A stretch of DNA of 64,000 nucleotides from Chamaea fasciata (GCA_029207755.1 JARCOQ010000001.1:96018640-96082639); one strand, 5' to 3'; shown: positions 1 through 13,565, counted from the stretch's first letter. Notes: generated from the letters alone by a model not told the origin. Translations and numbers: made by a program.

Positions 1-165
1 ATGGGCCCTAGTGCATGGGGTTGTTGCTTTCATAGAGCAGGACTTTGCACCTCTCCTTGCCGAACTTCATGAGGTTTTTGTCAGCCCATTTCTGTAGTGC
101 ATTGAGGTCACTCCAGATGGCAGCACGACCCTCTGTTGTATCAGCCATCCCTCCCAATCACCCCT
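1..165 (-). mobile_element. CR1 LINE fragment, reverse transcriptase region
   Basis: Read on the minus strand, this stretch translates to a segment typical of the CR1 ORF2 reverse transcriptase, including ADKNLMKFGKERCKVL. The known CR1 motif at this point is a W-A-D-x-N-L-M-x-F-x-x-x-K/R-C-K-V-L string, so the match is strong. In the same frame a little further on there is a stop, so the copy is dead. It continues past the left edge of the window. Confidence 0.8.
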
Positions 166-1260
166 TCCAGCAGCAAGCGCACTGGCTTACTTTTGTCACC
201 TATGTACTTAGAGAAGCCATTTTTGTTGTCTTTGACGTATCTCACCAGATTAAGTCTCAGTAGGGATTTGGCTTTCCTAATCATATCTCTGCATGCTTGT
301 ATAGCGTACAATACAGAGGTATTCCTTCCAGGCTACCTGTCACAATTTCACCCTTTGTATGCTTCCACTTTTGTGTTTAAGTTTGGCCAGGATCTTCTTG
401 TTCATCCACATAGGCTTCCCAGCATTTGTACCTGACCTTCTACTCACTGGGATGGACTTCTCTCTGAATTTAGAGAAGGTGATCCCTGAATATTAACCAG
501 CTGTCTCAGGCCATCCTTCTCTCCAGAGCATCATCCCATGAGACTCTTCCAAGCAGACATTTGAAGAGGTCAAAATCTGTTCTCCTGAAGCCTAGAATTA
601 TGACTTTGCTTTCTGCCCTATTCCCTGACTACAGGATCCTGAACTTCACCATTTCGTAGTGACTTGTCATCCTCAACAAAACCCTCCTTGTTATTGAGTA
701 TAAGGTTCAGCAACACTCTCTCCTCATTGGCACCTCTTTCACATGAGTCACCTGTCATCAGTCCTTTCCAAGACCAATCACTTATGGCCTTCTGTGTTGT
801 CCCCTCAGCAGATATTGGGGTGTATAAAATCCCTTGTAAGCGGAGAATGGGAAGCTCCATCTGGTTCTGTCGGAGACTTCACCCACTTGTTTTTCCTGGT
901 CAAGCATCACATGGCAGACATCCACTACATCACCTCCACTGGTCTGCTCTTTCTCCCTTATTCATATGCTCTCAGGTGGGTCATCGTCCATTGCCAGGCA
1001 GAGGTCCATGTGCTCCAGTTTCTCTCTCACATGAAAGCCAATTCACCTCCCTCTCTTTCTCAGGCTGTCTTTCTAAATAGTCTGTATTGCCCCCATGCAG
1101 GCATGGGAGTCTCTGGACAGTAGGAAGGAAGAGCTGAGCTATTCTCTGCTCCCCAAGAGAGCTATATGCTGGGTATCTCAGAGGTAATGATACCTCTTGG
1201 CAAGACTGGGGAAAGCTGCAGAGCAGATGCTGACTCTCAGGTATCTGTATCAAATCCCTT
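166..1260 (-). mobile_element. CR1-like LINE remnant, probable 5' part of ORF2
   Basis: On the minus strand the block at about 430-1,260 resembles the endonuclease half of avian CR1 ORF2, judged from remembered nucleotide landmarks: a 'gtgatccctgaatattaacc' segment near 480 and an 'agatattggggtgtataaaatccc' type segment near 810. The part at 166-430 is less clear and may be another repeat or a rearranged piece. All reading frames are broken. With 1-165 it suggests one internally deleted minus-strand CR1, or two neighbouring copies. Confidence 0.5.
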
Positions 1261-3488
1261 TTCTCTGAGGCTGGATGATTGATTTCAATAATCAGAGCTA
1301 CCGAGGGACAGCAATCTCTGAAAAAGTAATATTTTCATTCACTGCAAAACCTAATTTTGCTCCTTCAGTAACTTAGGCCATCCTGGCCTTTGTGGGACAA
1401 CACTCAGTTTTGCCATCTGAAGCTTTGTCAGTCAGAACCTTGAATCAAATCTATGACTGATTGAGACCTCATGTCTCTGACCACATCATTCACTGTGTCA
1501 TTTGTGTTCTTTTGTTCTTCTAATCCAATGATTGAAAAAAACTTTTTGAACCAGCTATAAAAAAAGCTATTGAAGGTGTCCTTATGCCTGTTGCCATAAC
1601 TGTCATTAGGGAAGTCTGGAAGCTATGTCCTAAAGCAAGTCATTAAGAAAACCAAGGCAAAGCAATCAAAGAAAGCCGGTACAGTACAGCAGGAAATTTA
1701 GTGGAGAAAAAAGAAAAGGCACACACAGAAGTGGAAGGACAGGAGATGTAAAGTGTGAATTTTTTTTTCACTGTCACTGTAGAGAAACCACTTTTATCTG
1801 GTAAGAGTTGAATAATCTCTACCAGTAATGTAACGGGAAAAAAAATTCTGCAATTCTACATAAAAACATTAATTACCAATATCACAGTTCTGCTAAATAA
1901 TTTTGCATCTTTCCTATGTTTCCACATTACTGCAGAAGAAAACTTTTTTGAAAAACTCCAGATTTAGTAATGATTAAAATCAGTGACTGCAGGACATAAA
2001 TTGCTTCAGTTGTATAAATCGCTGTGTTCTAAGAGCTTTCAGATGCTGTGCTTTCATTTGGAAGTAAAGCTTTCCAAGAACCATAGGGAGATGTGGACTA
2101 TTGGGTATGATTAGATATACTCGAGTGGGCAGCAAAATTAAGTTTTGCTTAGTTTAATTAGAGTTAATTAGAAGGCACCACTGATGTGTATGTTGGGTTG
2201 CTCTTCCAGAACAGAAGGGGTGTAAGAAATGTCAATCAATATTATATTGCTGCTGTCACCAGAGTTCTCAATGTCCCTGTCAAGAGGATAGTTTTATAAG
2301 GTATTGAATACACACACACAACTGAAGTCTGAAGATTAATTTCAAATTGTCCAGGTATGTGTGGTGCAGCAGACATGTTTTTAACATTTCAGGTTATTGT
2401 TACAAGTACTAAAGTTTTCCTTCTTTTCTGTAATTGCATATTCCATTATTGCTACTCAGATCAGTCCACCAATCACCAACCTTTAGTTCTGATACATCTC
2501 AGAGAAAACACGCATGATAGAATAGTGCTGGGCCCTTCTGAGTGATGAACTAATACCTAATACACACCTAATGATAGCTAAAATGCTTCTTTTCACTTAC
2601 AATAAAAAAGACCAGTTACTCACAACTGAAAGAGCAACAGAAAATAACAGTAGTCATACTCCTGAGGCATTACAAGCAGATGTAAATTTTTCCACTCTCA
2701 TCCTCTCCACAAATTTTTTTAGAAATTGTCTAGAAAGGAAGCAGCTCTCAGATTCATTTCTTCTCCAACATCTTTTCATACAATTGCATAAATATATACA
2801 ATACAAACAATCCTATAATCTGCTATTTTTATATAATAATTTTAGGGAAATTTTGTCACATGAAAGCAGAATTTAAAGATCCTATCTATAACTTCAAGTG
2901 CTTTTTCCTTATGCTGTCTCTCTTACTGAAATTTCTCTGCTTTATGACTGCTCTGGCTATGCTGTACTTTCCTGATGAAAACTGACCCACCCTCAAGCCT
3001 GTAGGTTTTGTGAAATTATTAGGCACTATGCGGAATTATACTTTTTGTACATGTAACAGGTCTGATTACATGCTCACTGGTCTGCAGTGGAACTAACATA
3101 TAGATGATTCATATTGTTTCATTTCTAACCCACCTAATAAGTCAGCCTTTGTGGATACATATGGAAACAGTGAGAAAATACACCACACCCTTTTAAAAGA
3201 TCCCTTTTGGGAAACAAAGATTTTCCTGTGCTCAACCCTTTTTAATATGACTGGGTTCACACAATCCTAATCTAAGTGTGTAACTAAGAAAACAGGCCAG
3301 TCGGTTAAGGAAATATTATCAAACTGAAACCAGCAGACTTCACCCTGTCTTTGCTCTTTCCTCGTTTTGATTTAAAAAAGGGAGCCACAAGTGCAGTGTT
3401 TTAATTCCCAGAAGTTTCTAGGGAGCCAGGAAAATGAAAAGGAAAGTGAGCAATAGAGCTTTTGTTTGCTGTTTAACTCTTGCTTTGT
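1261..3488. other. intergenic, nothing recognised
   Basis: AT-rich single-copy-looking sequence. Open frames are short, on both strands, and read like chance. A short CA repeat sits near 2,311-2,320. No exon, RNA gene or repeat family recognised. Confidence 0.6.
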
Positions 3489-3493
3489 CAGGC

Positions 3494-4176
3494 TTTAGTG
3501 GTTTGAAAGCAAAACCAGTGAGACACTTCAAGTCAGAAATACAATTGATTTGGAAGAGGGGAAAAAAAGAAGTAAAACAAAATAAATGCAATAATACAAA
3601 AGACCGCTGACAGAGTCAGAATACAACCTGACACCCTGTTGGGCAGAGTGTTGGAAACAGTCCAAAAGTAAGCCCTCCTGGAGTGGCAGATGTGGTCCTG
3701 TTGGAAGTAGAGATGGTCCCATAGAGAAAAGGGTCAAAGATGGGTCCAGTCGTCCTTTGGGAGTGCCGTGGGAACACTGGATGTCTGGTGACACTTGTGG
3801 CTCCTTTTTATCTAGGTGGAAATGGTTTGGCTCCTTCTCCCTGGGTAGAGCATCTTACAATGAGATGATGTAATGTGTCATGTCATTGGTGAGCTTTAAT
3901 GGCCCATTAACAGAAGAAGGAGGTAGTGGAGGACTGAACAGAGATAAGAAACAGTGCCCCACCCAGTTTTAACAGCTGGCTTGGGAGGTAGTGGAAGACT
4001 GAACAGAAATAAGAAATAATGCCCCCCCCAGTTTTAACAGCTGGCTTGTGATTAGAAAGGCAGTTACCCCCTCCCTTCTGGAGTTACAACTGATAAAATA
4101 AAAAACACCTCCCCAAGCATGTTTCAACAGATGGAATAGAATAAACTTTTTTTTTTTGGTTACAAAACCCAAGACA
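3494..4176 (-). mobile_element. solo LTR, older subfamily, 5-bp target duplication
   Basis: An LTR in minus orientation flanked by the direct repeat CAGGC (3,489-3,493 and 4,177-4,181), which fixes both ends. Its left half is shared with the LTRs at 17,944, 53,254 and 61,107: the segment about tttgaaagcaaaac, the 'gcaataatacaaaagacc' block and the 'gacagagtcagaatacaacc' block. The right part differs: it carries a 65-bp tandem duplication (3,919-3,983 and 3,984-4,049) and is closer in layout to the plus-strand copy at 37,857. The terminal TGTAG has decayed to TTTAG. No internal retroviral sequence, so it is a recombined solo LTR. Confidence 0.9.
3919..4049. repeat. 65-bp tandem duplication inside LTR
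   Basis: Two head-to-tail copies, each starting ggaggtagtgg and ending in aacagctggcttg, differ at a few bases. They lie in the part of the LTR that would be U3, where duplicated enhancer blocks are common. Confidence 0.85.
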
Positions 4177-4181
4177 CAGGC

Positions 4182-4519
4182 ACATCCCAAGAAGAAACAA
4201 ACAAAAAAATTTCCAGTTCACTTTGTTTTGCCTATCGCTTTTTTTCTTTCTATCTTTTTTCTTTTTTTGTCCATGTATATATGAAAAACAGTCTTTATAC
4301 AGGATTAATAACATTTTTTGATCTACATTCTAATCATTAGAAAGTTAATGCTGTTCTATTCCATTACCCACAAAAGCAGTTCTCAGTGTCTCTTTTGGGA
4401 AGATATTGCAGAACTCTACTTTATCATACACTTATCTCAGGAGTGTTATATACCGCCCAAAGGTACCTGGACTCAAACAATCAAAATACCTTTTACATCA
4501 AATACCTTTTACAGTACCT
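4182..4519. other. intergenic, pyrimidine-rich patch
   Basis: Contains T-rich tracts around 4,235-4,270 and no recognisable gene or repeat. Confidence 0.5.
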
Positions 4520-4640
4520 TTCATTGGACAGGATGCTGGACCATCTTGTCTAGACCATGCTTTTGCCAAGAAAGATTGGACCACATGATCCTGGAGGTCC
4601 TCTTCCCATCTGGTATTCTGTGAAATATTGTACAAAGATT
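4520..4640 (+). mobile_element. CR1 3'-end fragment
   Basis: The segment near 4,576-4,622 (gattggaccacatgatcctg, then ggaggtcctcttccc, ending in a tattctgtgaaat-like tail) matches the conserved 3' end of bird CR1 elements in plus orientation. The left boundary is uncertain because CR1 copies are normally 5' truncated. Confidence 0.7.
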
Positions 4641-5574
4641 AGTTCAATCGCATGATCTTGGCAGTTACAAACATCATCCAATATTTAAATCCTCCAGGGT
4701 GTGATACAGAGCCATTTCCTCCCAAAGCCTGTGACTGTTATTAATGGCTCATCCTCACTTCTTCAGGAAAAAAATAAAATTTTACTTGTCGATGGCATGT
4801 AACAGAGGGATTTTGCGCTCTCCTTTACAAAGTAAATTTGTAGTATCAGCTGAGATGTCTTCACACAGTCAGTGGTATCTTGCCACTGTCTCAAAACAAG
4901 GACTGATAACCATGTTGGGACTTTGTCTTGCCCATTGGTAACATGTCTTTCTAAACAGCATACCTCTGTGTGTGTGTAGAGTATCAGGTTCCATGCATGG
5001 CAATGTGTTCAGTAAAGATGGTGATGGACGTATTTTTGGAACATAGAAGAAAGTGGGGGAGGTCATTTCTTCTTACACAGGCTAGAAAGAAGGTACCAGG
5101 GAAGTCTGCCAACTGGAGACAAAAGGAAAGATTACCTGAGGAGCTGTGGGAAGAACACAAAGCGAGGAACTCTAATTTCAGAAAGGACATAGAAAAAGTG
5201 ATCTGACAGCTTGGAAAAGAAGAAAAACAAAAACCCAACAGCAATGTTCCTGCCTTCCCTCATACCTTGCCTTTCCAAACCACACAGTTTTGCATAGCAC
5301 AGCTTTCTTGTTCCCTCCATTTTTATCCACTCCTTGCAGTTTTACCCCCAGTGCTTCCCACATATCTTTTCATTCTAGCCCTCTTTTCTGTTGCTTACCT
5401 GCTTCACTCCTTTTCATTTGCTTCCCACAAACATTCAAGCTTTCAGATTTCCCAGTGACCCTGCAGAACTGCATGACTGTGAAACGACCTGGATTTGGGT
5501 GGCTTCACACCCTCTAGAGCAGACTGTCTGCAAGCAAGAGTAACCTTCCAGGAGTCTGTCCTTGTTTCAGTCGA
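4641..5574. other. intergenic, nothing recognised
   Basis: Overlapping short open frames occur on both strands at 4,970-5,520, but none shows protein-family resemblance and none is bounded by convincing splice sites. Confidence 0.5.
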
Positions 5575-6782
5575 TGTAGTGTTAATTTTGTTCTTAGTAG
5601 CTGATACAGGGCTGTGCTTTGGATTCAATGTGAGACTGATGTTGATAAAACATCAATGGCTCAGTCATTGCTCAGCAGTGCTTACCCTGAGACAGGGGCT
5701 TTTCAGGTTCTGGTGCTCTGCCAGTGAGGAGCTGCACAAGGACCTGGGAGGGAGAATCCCCAGGACAGCTGACCTGAACTGGCCAGAGGGATATTCCAGA
5801 TAACAGAACATCATATACAGTATTTAAACTGAGGGGAGTTGGCTGGGTGGGGCTGATTGCTACTGGGGGGTAGGGCTGATTGCTACTGGGGGACAAGCTG
5901 AGTATTGGTCAGTGGGTGGTGAGCAGCTTGATTGTACGCCACTTATTTCCCTAGGGTTTTATTTCTCTTTCTCTTTCTCTGTCCTGTACAAGATGCAGTG
6001 TATAAATTCGCACATTAAAATTGTAGGTGGTAAAATTATACATTGTAACTAAAACCTGGATTCTCAGTAGCAATCGGAGGGCGTCTCCAGAATTCCAAAG
6101 TCCATTTTCAAGCTGTGAAACCACGAAATTTGCAACAGAAACAGTGGAGATAATGTGGAGATGGCCCATTAATCAAGGGTGGGCTGCATTTTTGTAGCTA
6201 CTCAAGAATCTGATACCGATCATGATGGAAAATCTAGCAGATGATTTCATCAAGTGCCCCAAAAAAAGATTGAGTAAATCTTTTGGGACGTCTTTTCAAT
6301 TCCACAGGAAATTCTTTCAAAACCTCACTCAGGGAGAAAAGAACACTGAAATATTTGGTCTTTTCAATGGACATTGTCTCAGGGCAGAAAAACTGTATAA
6401 AAACCCTGCACTGAGACCCAGAATTTGTGGGCAAGATTGGAAGACACCTTTGCTGCGGTCCCACTGCCCACCCAACATTCGATCGATGTTGTCCTGATTT
6501 ATTGTGGCATTTCAAATTTGATTTCTGAAATTGCTAAATTAATCTTTGAATTTTGGATTGGCTCTTGATCATTTATAACACTCCTTTTCATTATTATTGT
6601 TATTACCATCAATATTTTTGGTGGTATTAATTATGTTTTATTTTGTTTCAGTTATTTAACTGTTCTTATCTCAATCCATGAGGTATAGCATTTTTTCCTT
6701 CAGTTTTTCTCCTTGCCAGGGTGGGGAAGTGAGCATGCTTCTGCATGGCACTTAATTGTCAGCTGGAGAAAAAAAATGACTG
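5575..6782 (+). mobile_element. degraded avian ERV LTR, possibly with an insertion
   Basis: Starts TGTAGTGTTAATTTTG and carries the landmarks of a common avian LTR family: a tgctcagcagtgcttaccc segment, 'ggacagctgacc', 'agggatattcca', a TATA-like region before 5,830, then much later 'cttatctcaatccatgaggt' (about 6,666) and a 'ggtggggaagtgagcatgc' segment with a short tail ending near 6,782. The distance between the two halves is far longer than I expect, so the block at roughly 5,945-6,540 may be a later insertion or an unusual U3. A 20-bp segment, gggctgattgctactggggg, occurs twice in tandem at about 5,850-5,892. No target duplication found, and the right end is approximate. Confidence 0.65.
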
Positions 6783-9340
6783 AGCCCTTTGCAATGGGCC
6801 ATCAACTTTTGTGCTCTGTCATTCCCACAGGTTCACTTATGAACATTTCTTAGCTCATGGTTTCTATTTCCCCATCTCTCCAGTTCCTTTTTTCCTCCTT
6901 TCAGAGATTTTTTTTGTCAAATTTACACCAAAAAATACCTTAAGACCTTTAACTCCTGGATGTATTTGTGCTGCCACTATTTCCTTATTGAACCTGCTGA
7001 AAAGCAGGATTTATAGGCACACATCCTGGTTAGGTCTTATTAAATACAAACCTCAGTGAGGCTAGTCCCTCCATTGTGACCCCGCAGGGAGCTTTCTGTC
7101 ATCTCCATAAAACATGTATTGCATTCAAAGTCTGACTGCCTGATTGTTTGTCCACTACAATACAAGGTGCCTTCTCCTTTTTAAATTAAAAGGCTTTCCT
7201 TTTAAAGCATCTCACCTGAAGGGATTGCACCAGCTTTAAAAGAACCTTTTTTAAGGGAAAGATTTTTACATGACAACAGCCCATTTCTGTGCCTTATAAG
7301 GCATTTGCAGTGTTGCAGACCTCAGGTTTTAAACTACCACATGCAAAACCTTAGAAGATATGATTTAAAAGTAGAATTTAACTGTCATTCTGTAGTCTCA
7401 TTCTCATGTGTCTGAATCTGTGCTTATAGGCTAGTGTAAGACCAGATGTTTTTCCTGTGGAACAGCAACAACAGGTAGAAATGGTCATTTTTTTTTATTT
7501 CTATGGACTATTAGATTCTCTTACATTCATGTAATATCAGTAGATCTTTAATTTAGGTGGATGAAAAATAACAAAACCTGTGAATTCTACCCTTTATTCT
7601 TGCTGGGCATGTTTTTCCTGTCTCCTCCTTTATGAAAGGAACCCAATAAACTAAGAGGTGACTTCCATCACACTAGGGAAGACATTGTCTTAGATATTTT
7701 TAATCAGCTTGAATGCACAAGGAATCCCCTCCCACCTTAAAGACCACAGCCTTACTGTGTTGCTTTTCCCTCTAGTTCTCATCAAAGCAACCCCAGAGCC
7801 TTCTTAAAATTTGTTTCTTTTCAAGCTGATTCTCAATACCTTTCTACTCCTTCGTTCCTTTTATCCCTGTCTGCCCTACACTTCACAAAGGAAGACCAGA
7901 ATTTCTTGTTTTCAGCCAACTCTTTTTACAGTTATTTAAAAATAACACCTCAAATGTGCTAATATGAATTTTTAGAAACTCTAAGTCCTTAAATACTACT
8001 ATAACCCTGAAAACCCTTAACTATGGGGTACCATTTTGAAATTCTTTAATGACACAACAATTGATTAGATCATCACACATCTGAGCTAACTTCAAACAAA
8101 AACTTCTGCTTAGGAATTTATTTTCATTCTGGAGTAAGAAAATATGTCAAAGAAAGTTTCCAGAAAAGAAATTCTTCATATGGCTAGAAATAATTGAATC
8201 ATTCTATTCTAATTTTTCCTTATTTTACATGATGTTGTAATCTGTAACAAAAGTGTGAAAGTCATTTTAGTACAAGAAGAAAAAGAAATTCTTTTGATAT
8301 AGCTGAAAGGTGGGGGTTTTCCCTAAATATAATGTTGTCACATTAATATGGAAAACTTATCTTAGAGGAACAATAGAATAATTTGGAGTAAAACTGTCTG
8401 TCAGAAATATTCTGACTCTTGCAGAGCTCCAACAAGTGCACCCCTTGCCAGAGTCTCTGGGAATGGTGAATTAGGTACAGTATTGTCTGGCTCTTTTGGA
8501 ACACAGGATGGAACCACCCATACTTTAACAATTAAAAACTGGTAATGAGCAGAAAAGCACTGTTTCTCCTTAGAGAAATTGCAGAGACCTGAGGTAATTT
8601 CTCAAATTAAAAAAAGCAGGAAGCAAATAATTGAATACAATAAAGGTGCCCAGAACATGGCAGTATGTCAAGGATGAAAGCCTACAGAAAAGAAATTACT
8701 CAAAGAAAGAACAAATGTGCAAATACTTGTTTTTTACAAAAACATGTCCACCTGGACTAGAAGTTCATAGTGAATTCTACCCCTGATCTTTCAGATAAGT
8801 GTGATCCTAATTTTACATGGAAATGCAGATTTTCAAGGGTAAAACCTGAATTGATTTAACCACTTATTTAATTGCTTAGAGGACTATGGCCTGAGTTTGG
8901 CATTTTTTGTGAACCTGAGGAATTTGTTGGCTCATATCCAATTTATGACTGTTACCTTTTAAAATGCTCATCCTAAATATATACTTCAATTATAACTCAA
9001 GTTCTTTTTGAACCTGAGTTCTAACTAGGAAGTGTGAGAGGCTGAGGGGTTCCCATACTTTATCAAAACCTCAGAATCAGACAGCTAACCTCAGTCTCCA
9101 GAAATGGCATAGCAATAATGGAAAAATCAGTCTTCCCATGAGAATTTTTCATTTGGGAATGAAACCAGGAAATGCAAAAGAAACAGAGATTCAGAACAAC
9201 TCAGAAGTGATGCCTAATTTGATCCCATACTATTTCCACAAGCATCAAGTATTTGGTCACTGCATCTATGATTGTTGTCTGCCATTGCACCTAAATGCAC
9301 CTCATCCATATGCAGGACAGTATTCCCTCGATGTAGGTAT
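6783..9340. other. intergenic, nothing recognised
   Basis: AT-rich sequence without long open frames, known repeats or RNA genes that I can recognise. Confidence 0.6.
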
Positions 9341-9345
9341 CCATG

Positions 9346-9990
9346 TGTCACGATCCGCTCACACAAGCGGGGTTCGTGATGGCTCGTTTTAGGGATCTCA
9401 GAGCACAAAAGACACAGCGGGGGACAAACTCAGTTTACTCAATCACAAATGCACCTTTATTTAGTGCCAACAAATGCGATAGTGGGGAGAGAAAAGAGAA
9501 TAGTAAGAAAGACAGAAAAAGAGGGGAAGGGGATTATAGCTACCAACATGGAGGGTCGAGTCCTCGAGGCTTTTGAAGATGCCTATAGACACGAGTTTCT
9601 CCAGTGGGGTGATCACAAAGTCTGTGGTTAACTCAGGGGTTCTTATAGTCCTCTCCGAAGCGACAGGCAGTTGGCCAAACAGGTGGGGGAAATCATTGCA
9701 GTGTGTTCATTAAGAGAACTCAGAACAAGTCGGTCGTCAGCAGGTACAGTGTCAGCAGGCCCAGTCACTTCACCGTGACTTGCCCATTGTTTCTGCTCAG
9801 GTTCTGATGTTTCGATATGGGTGCTGGGTTTTTCCATCGAACACACCTGCAGGCAGCACTTGGCCAACATCCCACCTCAGCCAGGCCAGAACTCCTGTGT
9901 TGAGATTTTAAAGTCCCTTTTAGGGGTTTCAGTCTCTGTCCTTGACGATGGTCGTGAGGCAGATGAGGGATCTTCGGACCGTCTCTTACA
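9346..9990 (-). mobile_element. solo LTR with 5-bp target duplication CCATG
   Basis: A 645-bp LTR in minus orientation. On the minus strand it begins TGTAAGAGAC (right end at 9,990) and finishes in CGTGACA (left end at 9,346). Perfect direct repeats CCATG at 9,341-9,345 and 9,991-9,995 prove insertion and fix the ends. A polyadenylation signal AATAAA lies on the minus strand at 9,456-9,461, followed by the presumed R-U5 part. A diverged relative lies at about 17,110-17,634. No internal viral sequence remains between the flanks. Confidence 0.92.
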
Positions 9991-10099
9991 CCATGCCATT
10001 TAAAACATTTACAAAAATCAGAGGACTTGCTGATCCATTTCTACAGTTTGCCAAATAAGCTGCCTAGTGTGGCTTTTCTCTAAAATTTTACAAAACCAA

Positions 10100-10230
10100 A
10101 CCATAGAAACCACCACCAATAACAAAAAAAAAACTCCACCAGAAACAAGAAACTCCATATACCAAAAAACACAAAACCAAACAAACAAACAAAAAGCCAC
10201 CAACAAACAAAAAAAATCCCCCACCACATC
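10100..10230. repeat. A/C-rich low-complexity tract
   Basis: Strongly strand-asymmetric run of A and C (aaacaaacaaac-type words). Similar tracts occur at 29,660, 36,292 and 52,950. No tandem unit is conserved throughout. Confidence 0.8.
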
Positions 10231-13200
10231 AGAGTAATCCTTAATTGCTTTCACTATGGTAACTCTTCTAGTCCCAGCCTCTGGTCTTTCCTGCAATGGG
10301 TTTTGTGCTGTAGTTCCAGAGGGCATAATAGGTCTCGGCTGAAATCTTGAACAAGCTCCTCTATGTCCAGCTACCTGCAAATGCCTAGATCTATTTGAAT
10401 CAATATTAACATCTGCCAGAAAAACATTTTCATTAATGAGCCCCCACTGGATTTTTCCCTCTATCACTTGCACTGTTGTGATAAAACAAAATTAGTTTTT
10501 CAAATCATCCCATCTGCCAACCACACCATTTTAAATTATTTTATTTCTAAAATTATTTTATTTCTAAAACACTGAACACTTGAATAAACTTTGCTTGTGA
10601 AAAATTTAATACAGCACACAGCATCTAGAAGAGAAACAGGAAGGCTACCAGGAGGCACCAACTCCTTTGTGCCAACAGCTAGGTCTGCCAAGGGTACCCA
10701 GCCAGCATTTGAGGACACTAAGACAACACCTGTGCTGTTATTTGCAGGTATGTAGAAAAAAGGTGTTTGATTAGGCAAGCTTTTAGCTACACGTACCAGA
10801 GCTGAGGTGTGATAGAGGACTATTTCTTTAATTTATTCCTGTCCTAGGTGGAAGCCAGTCTTGAAGAACTGCTTAGGTATATGACACTTTAATTGCATCT
10901 GTCCAGTTTTAACTGGAAAGAATCCAGAAGCAGCTAGAAAACTGAAGGAATACATGAACTTTTCAAAGCCAGCTACAGCTATAAAGCAATTTCCTGATGG
11001 ATTTGAAGTGGGAGAAGAGAACGTGATAGAAATCTCTAGTGATATTTCTGATTGACTTTGTATATGGTGAAAATCAAAGAAATTGTCCTGGAACTGTGTA
11101 GTTAGGGAGGCAATTTGCAACTTGTGTCAACAGTACAGTATAGAAAGTAATAAATAATGGGGACAGAAAACCCATGGGGCGGGGTGGGAAGAAGAGGAGA
11201 AATACACATGCCTAGGTACTTGACATAATTTGGAAGGCTGAGACCAAAGTGGAATTCCTACAGGGACCAACCGACCAGCCAGAACTTTGCCACATCAAGT
11301 GGTTGTATTAAGCCTTCTGTCTGTCTTGGTCAAAGCTGCCAGAGTGAACTGCATTAGAGGGGGTAGATGTTTGATTTCTGCAACTGAGTGAGAGTGTTGT
11401 ACAGCAGAAAACATTATTTGCTTGCAATACTCATGCTTCAAGGAAGCTTTCAATTTTATCTTACTCAGTGTTAGTTCTGTTCTTCTGTCTACTCCACCTA
11501 AATTCCCTTTATTAACTTCAAAGAGGAAAGTATCATTTTTTCCAGACTATGAGAAATAACAGGCTTAATGGTTAAGTCAGAAGGGACAACATCCTCTGAC
11601 AAAGTAAACCCTTAAATCTAAAACATGCTTGTTAGGTGAAGCAGCTACTGATATTCTTAATAGAGCTAGCTAGAAAATGTCTTTTTGCAGGATAAACTTC
11701 AATACATACTTCCATCTTTTGCTTTTCTTCCAAAAATTTTCTAAAATAGGTTGGGATGGAGAGTTAAGCAATTAATTTTCCATTCAGATATAATCACTTT
11801 TCTATCTTTTCAGAGTGAAAAAGGCCAGGCAGTTCTACCATCCTACTAGATAGTGCTGCTCAGGCATTGCCACTCAGGTGTGATGGTGCATACACCTCAT
11901 CTGGGAGGTCATGGCCCAAGATGACTCAAATATGCCAGGCCTTTGTTGTTCCCATTCAAACTGCATCATTACTGAGACTCTGCAGCTTATTGAAAAAAAC
12001 TGCCCTACTATTTGGCAGGGAACCAAGTTTCCTAGGAACCTCAGGAGCCATAAATCAGTTTATAACAGCCTCACACCAATTTAGATCTCTTTTTTCAGGT
12101 CTATATGTTCCAGTTTTTATTTTACATAGTTAGGTTGGATTGGTCACCCCACCCTCACACACCTCCCCTGAGAAAAAAGCAAAAACTATTGGAGGAAAAA
12201 GAGGCCTTGTTTCCCTAATTTCATGGGAAACCCCACAGCTTCCAGTTCCTAAAACACAGTGAAGGCACTACATTGCCTTCGTTGTGTGTTAGTATTCTTA
12301 CTGGAGTGTAAATCCCAAGGGAGTGAATCCCCCGGTGCATGGGAACCTGGAAGAGCAGCAGAAATTGTCTTTCACAAGTCTGCCCATACTTAGGTCTTGT
12401 AGTAAAAGTGGTGAAGCCTCTTCTGGCAGTATTAAGTACCCTCCTTTATGATGAGGGGATGATAAGACACCATCCTTTACAACCTCGAAAGGTAAATCAA
12501 TGCTCTCAAACCTGTAGCTTTGTCTTCCTATCCCTGTATCCACAGAACCAAAGCAAGCAGCTCATGAGACTGACTGCAAAGTAACAAATACTGCAGAGGA
12601 TTTGTTTCCCATTGTGACTGGTCCATCCATGGTGGTATCATTCAACTTGAGTTGTCAAATCCAAGGGGAGGCTTTCGTAGTTTAAGGACCTGGGTTTTCT
12701 GTTCATAGTCTTTGCTGTAACTTTTGTTGATGACTCAGACGATATCCATTTTTTGGTGAAACCTGCGTGCAATTTTAAGGGATACATGTAAGGATCGCTT
12801 GGATGTAATTTGCTCACTTGCATATCAAAAAGTTTTCAAGTGATTCAGCTTTACTTTTAGGTGATATTGAATTTCAAGAAGGCAGAGTTTCATTATTAAG
12901 AATCTAAAAAGGTCATGATACTGAATCTGCAGAAAACAGCAATCAAACAATATAATCAACTGGAAATATCAATTAGCCACTTAATTTCAATTGAGTTCTT
13001 TCCCCAAATTCTACAACATTTAAAAAGACAAAAAAAATCATCTCATTCGTAAGTTTCATGATAAATGTTTGATTTTCAGGTAATTGAACTAATAATTTAT
13101 TGGTTTAGAAAACTATTTTTCAGCCTGGAAATGACTATTTTCTAAACCAGACCACTAGCACAATTAGCCAAACAACTTCTGTGTAAAAACACAGCAAGTT

Positions 13201-13565
13201 TATTCTTCCCAATAAGTACATACACTGAGATTATATTATGTTTTGAAATAGCTCTATTCAAGCCAGCAGAGTGGTAGCAACATAAAACTAATGCAATTCA
13301 AGGCACTCAGACCATAGTTGCGGTATAAAAATTGACATGGATTTCTCCCTATCCTCGCCTGGCTCCTGCAACCTTTTTTTTTGATAGGTACAGTGTTGGT
13401 CACAGGTGAGGTTACTGAGAACCCCACTCCCTGAATGACTGACTGACACCGTCTCAATGGTAACTTTAGTTACACTTCCTAGTGCTGGGCCACCTGTTTG
13501 TAGAGAATGCTGGATGTTTTCTAACAGCTTTAACACATCCAGCCAAACTCTTTATCTTCTTAAGT

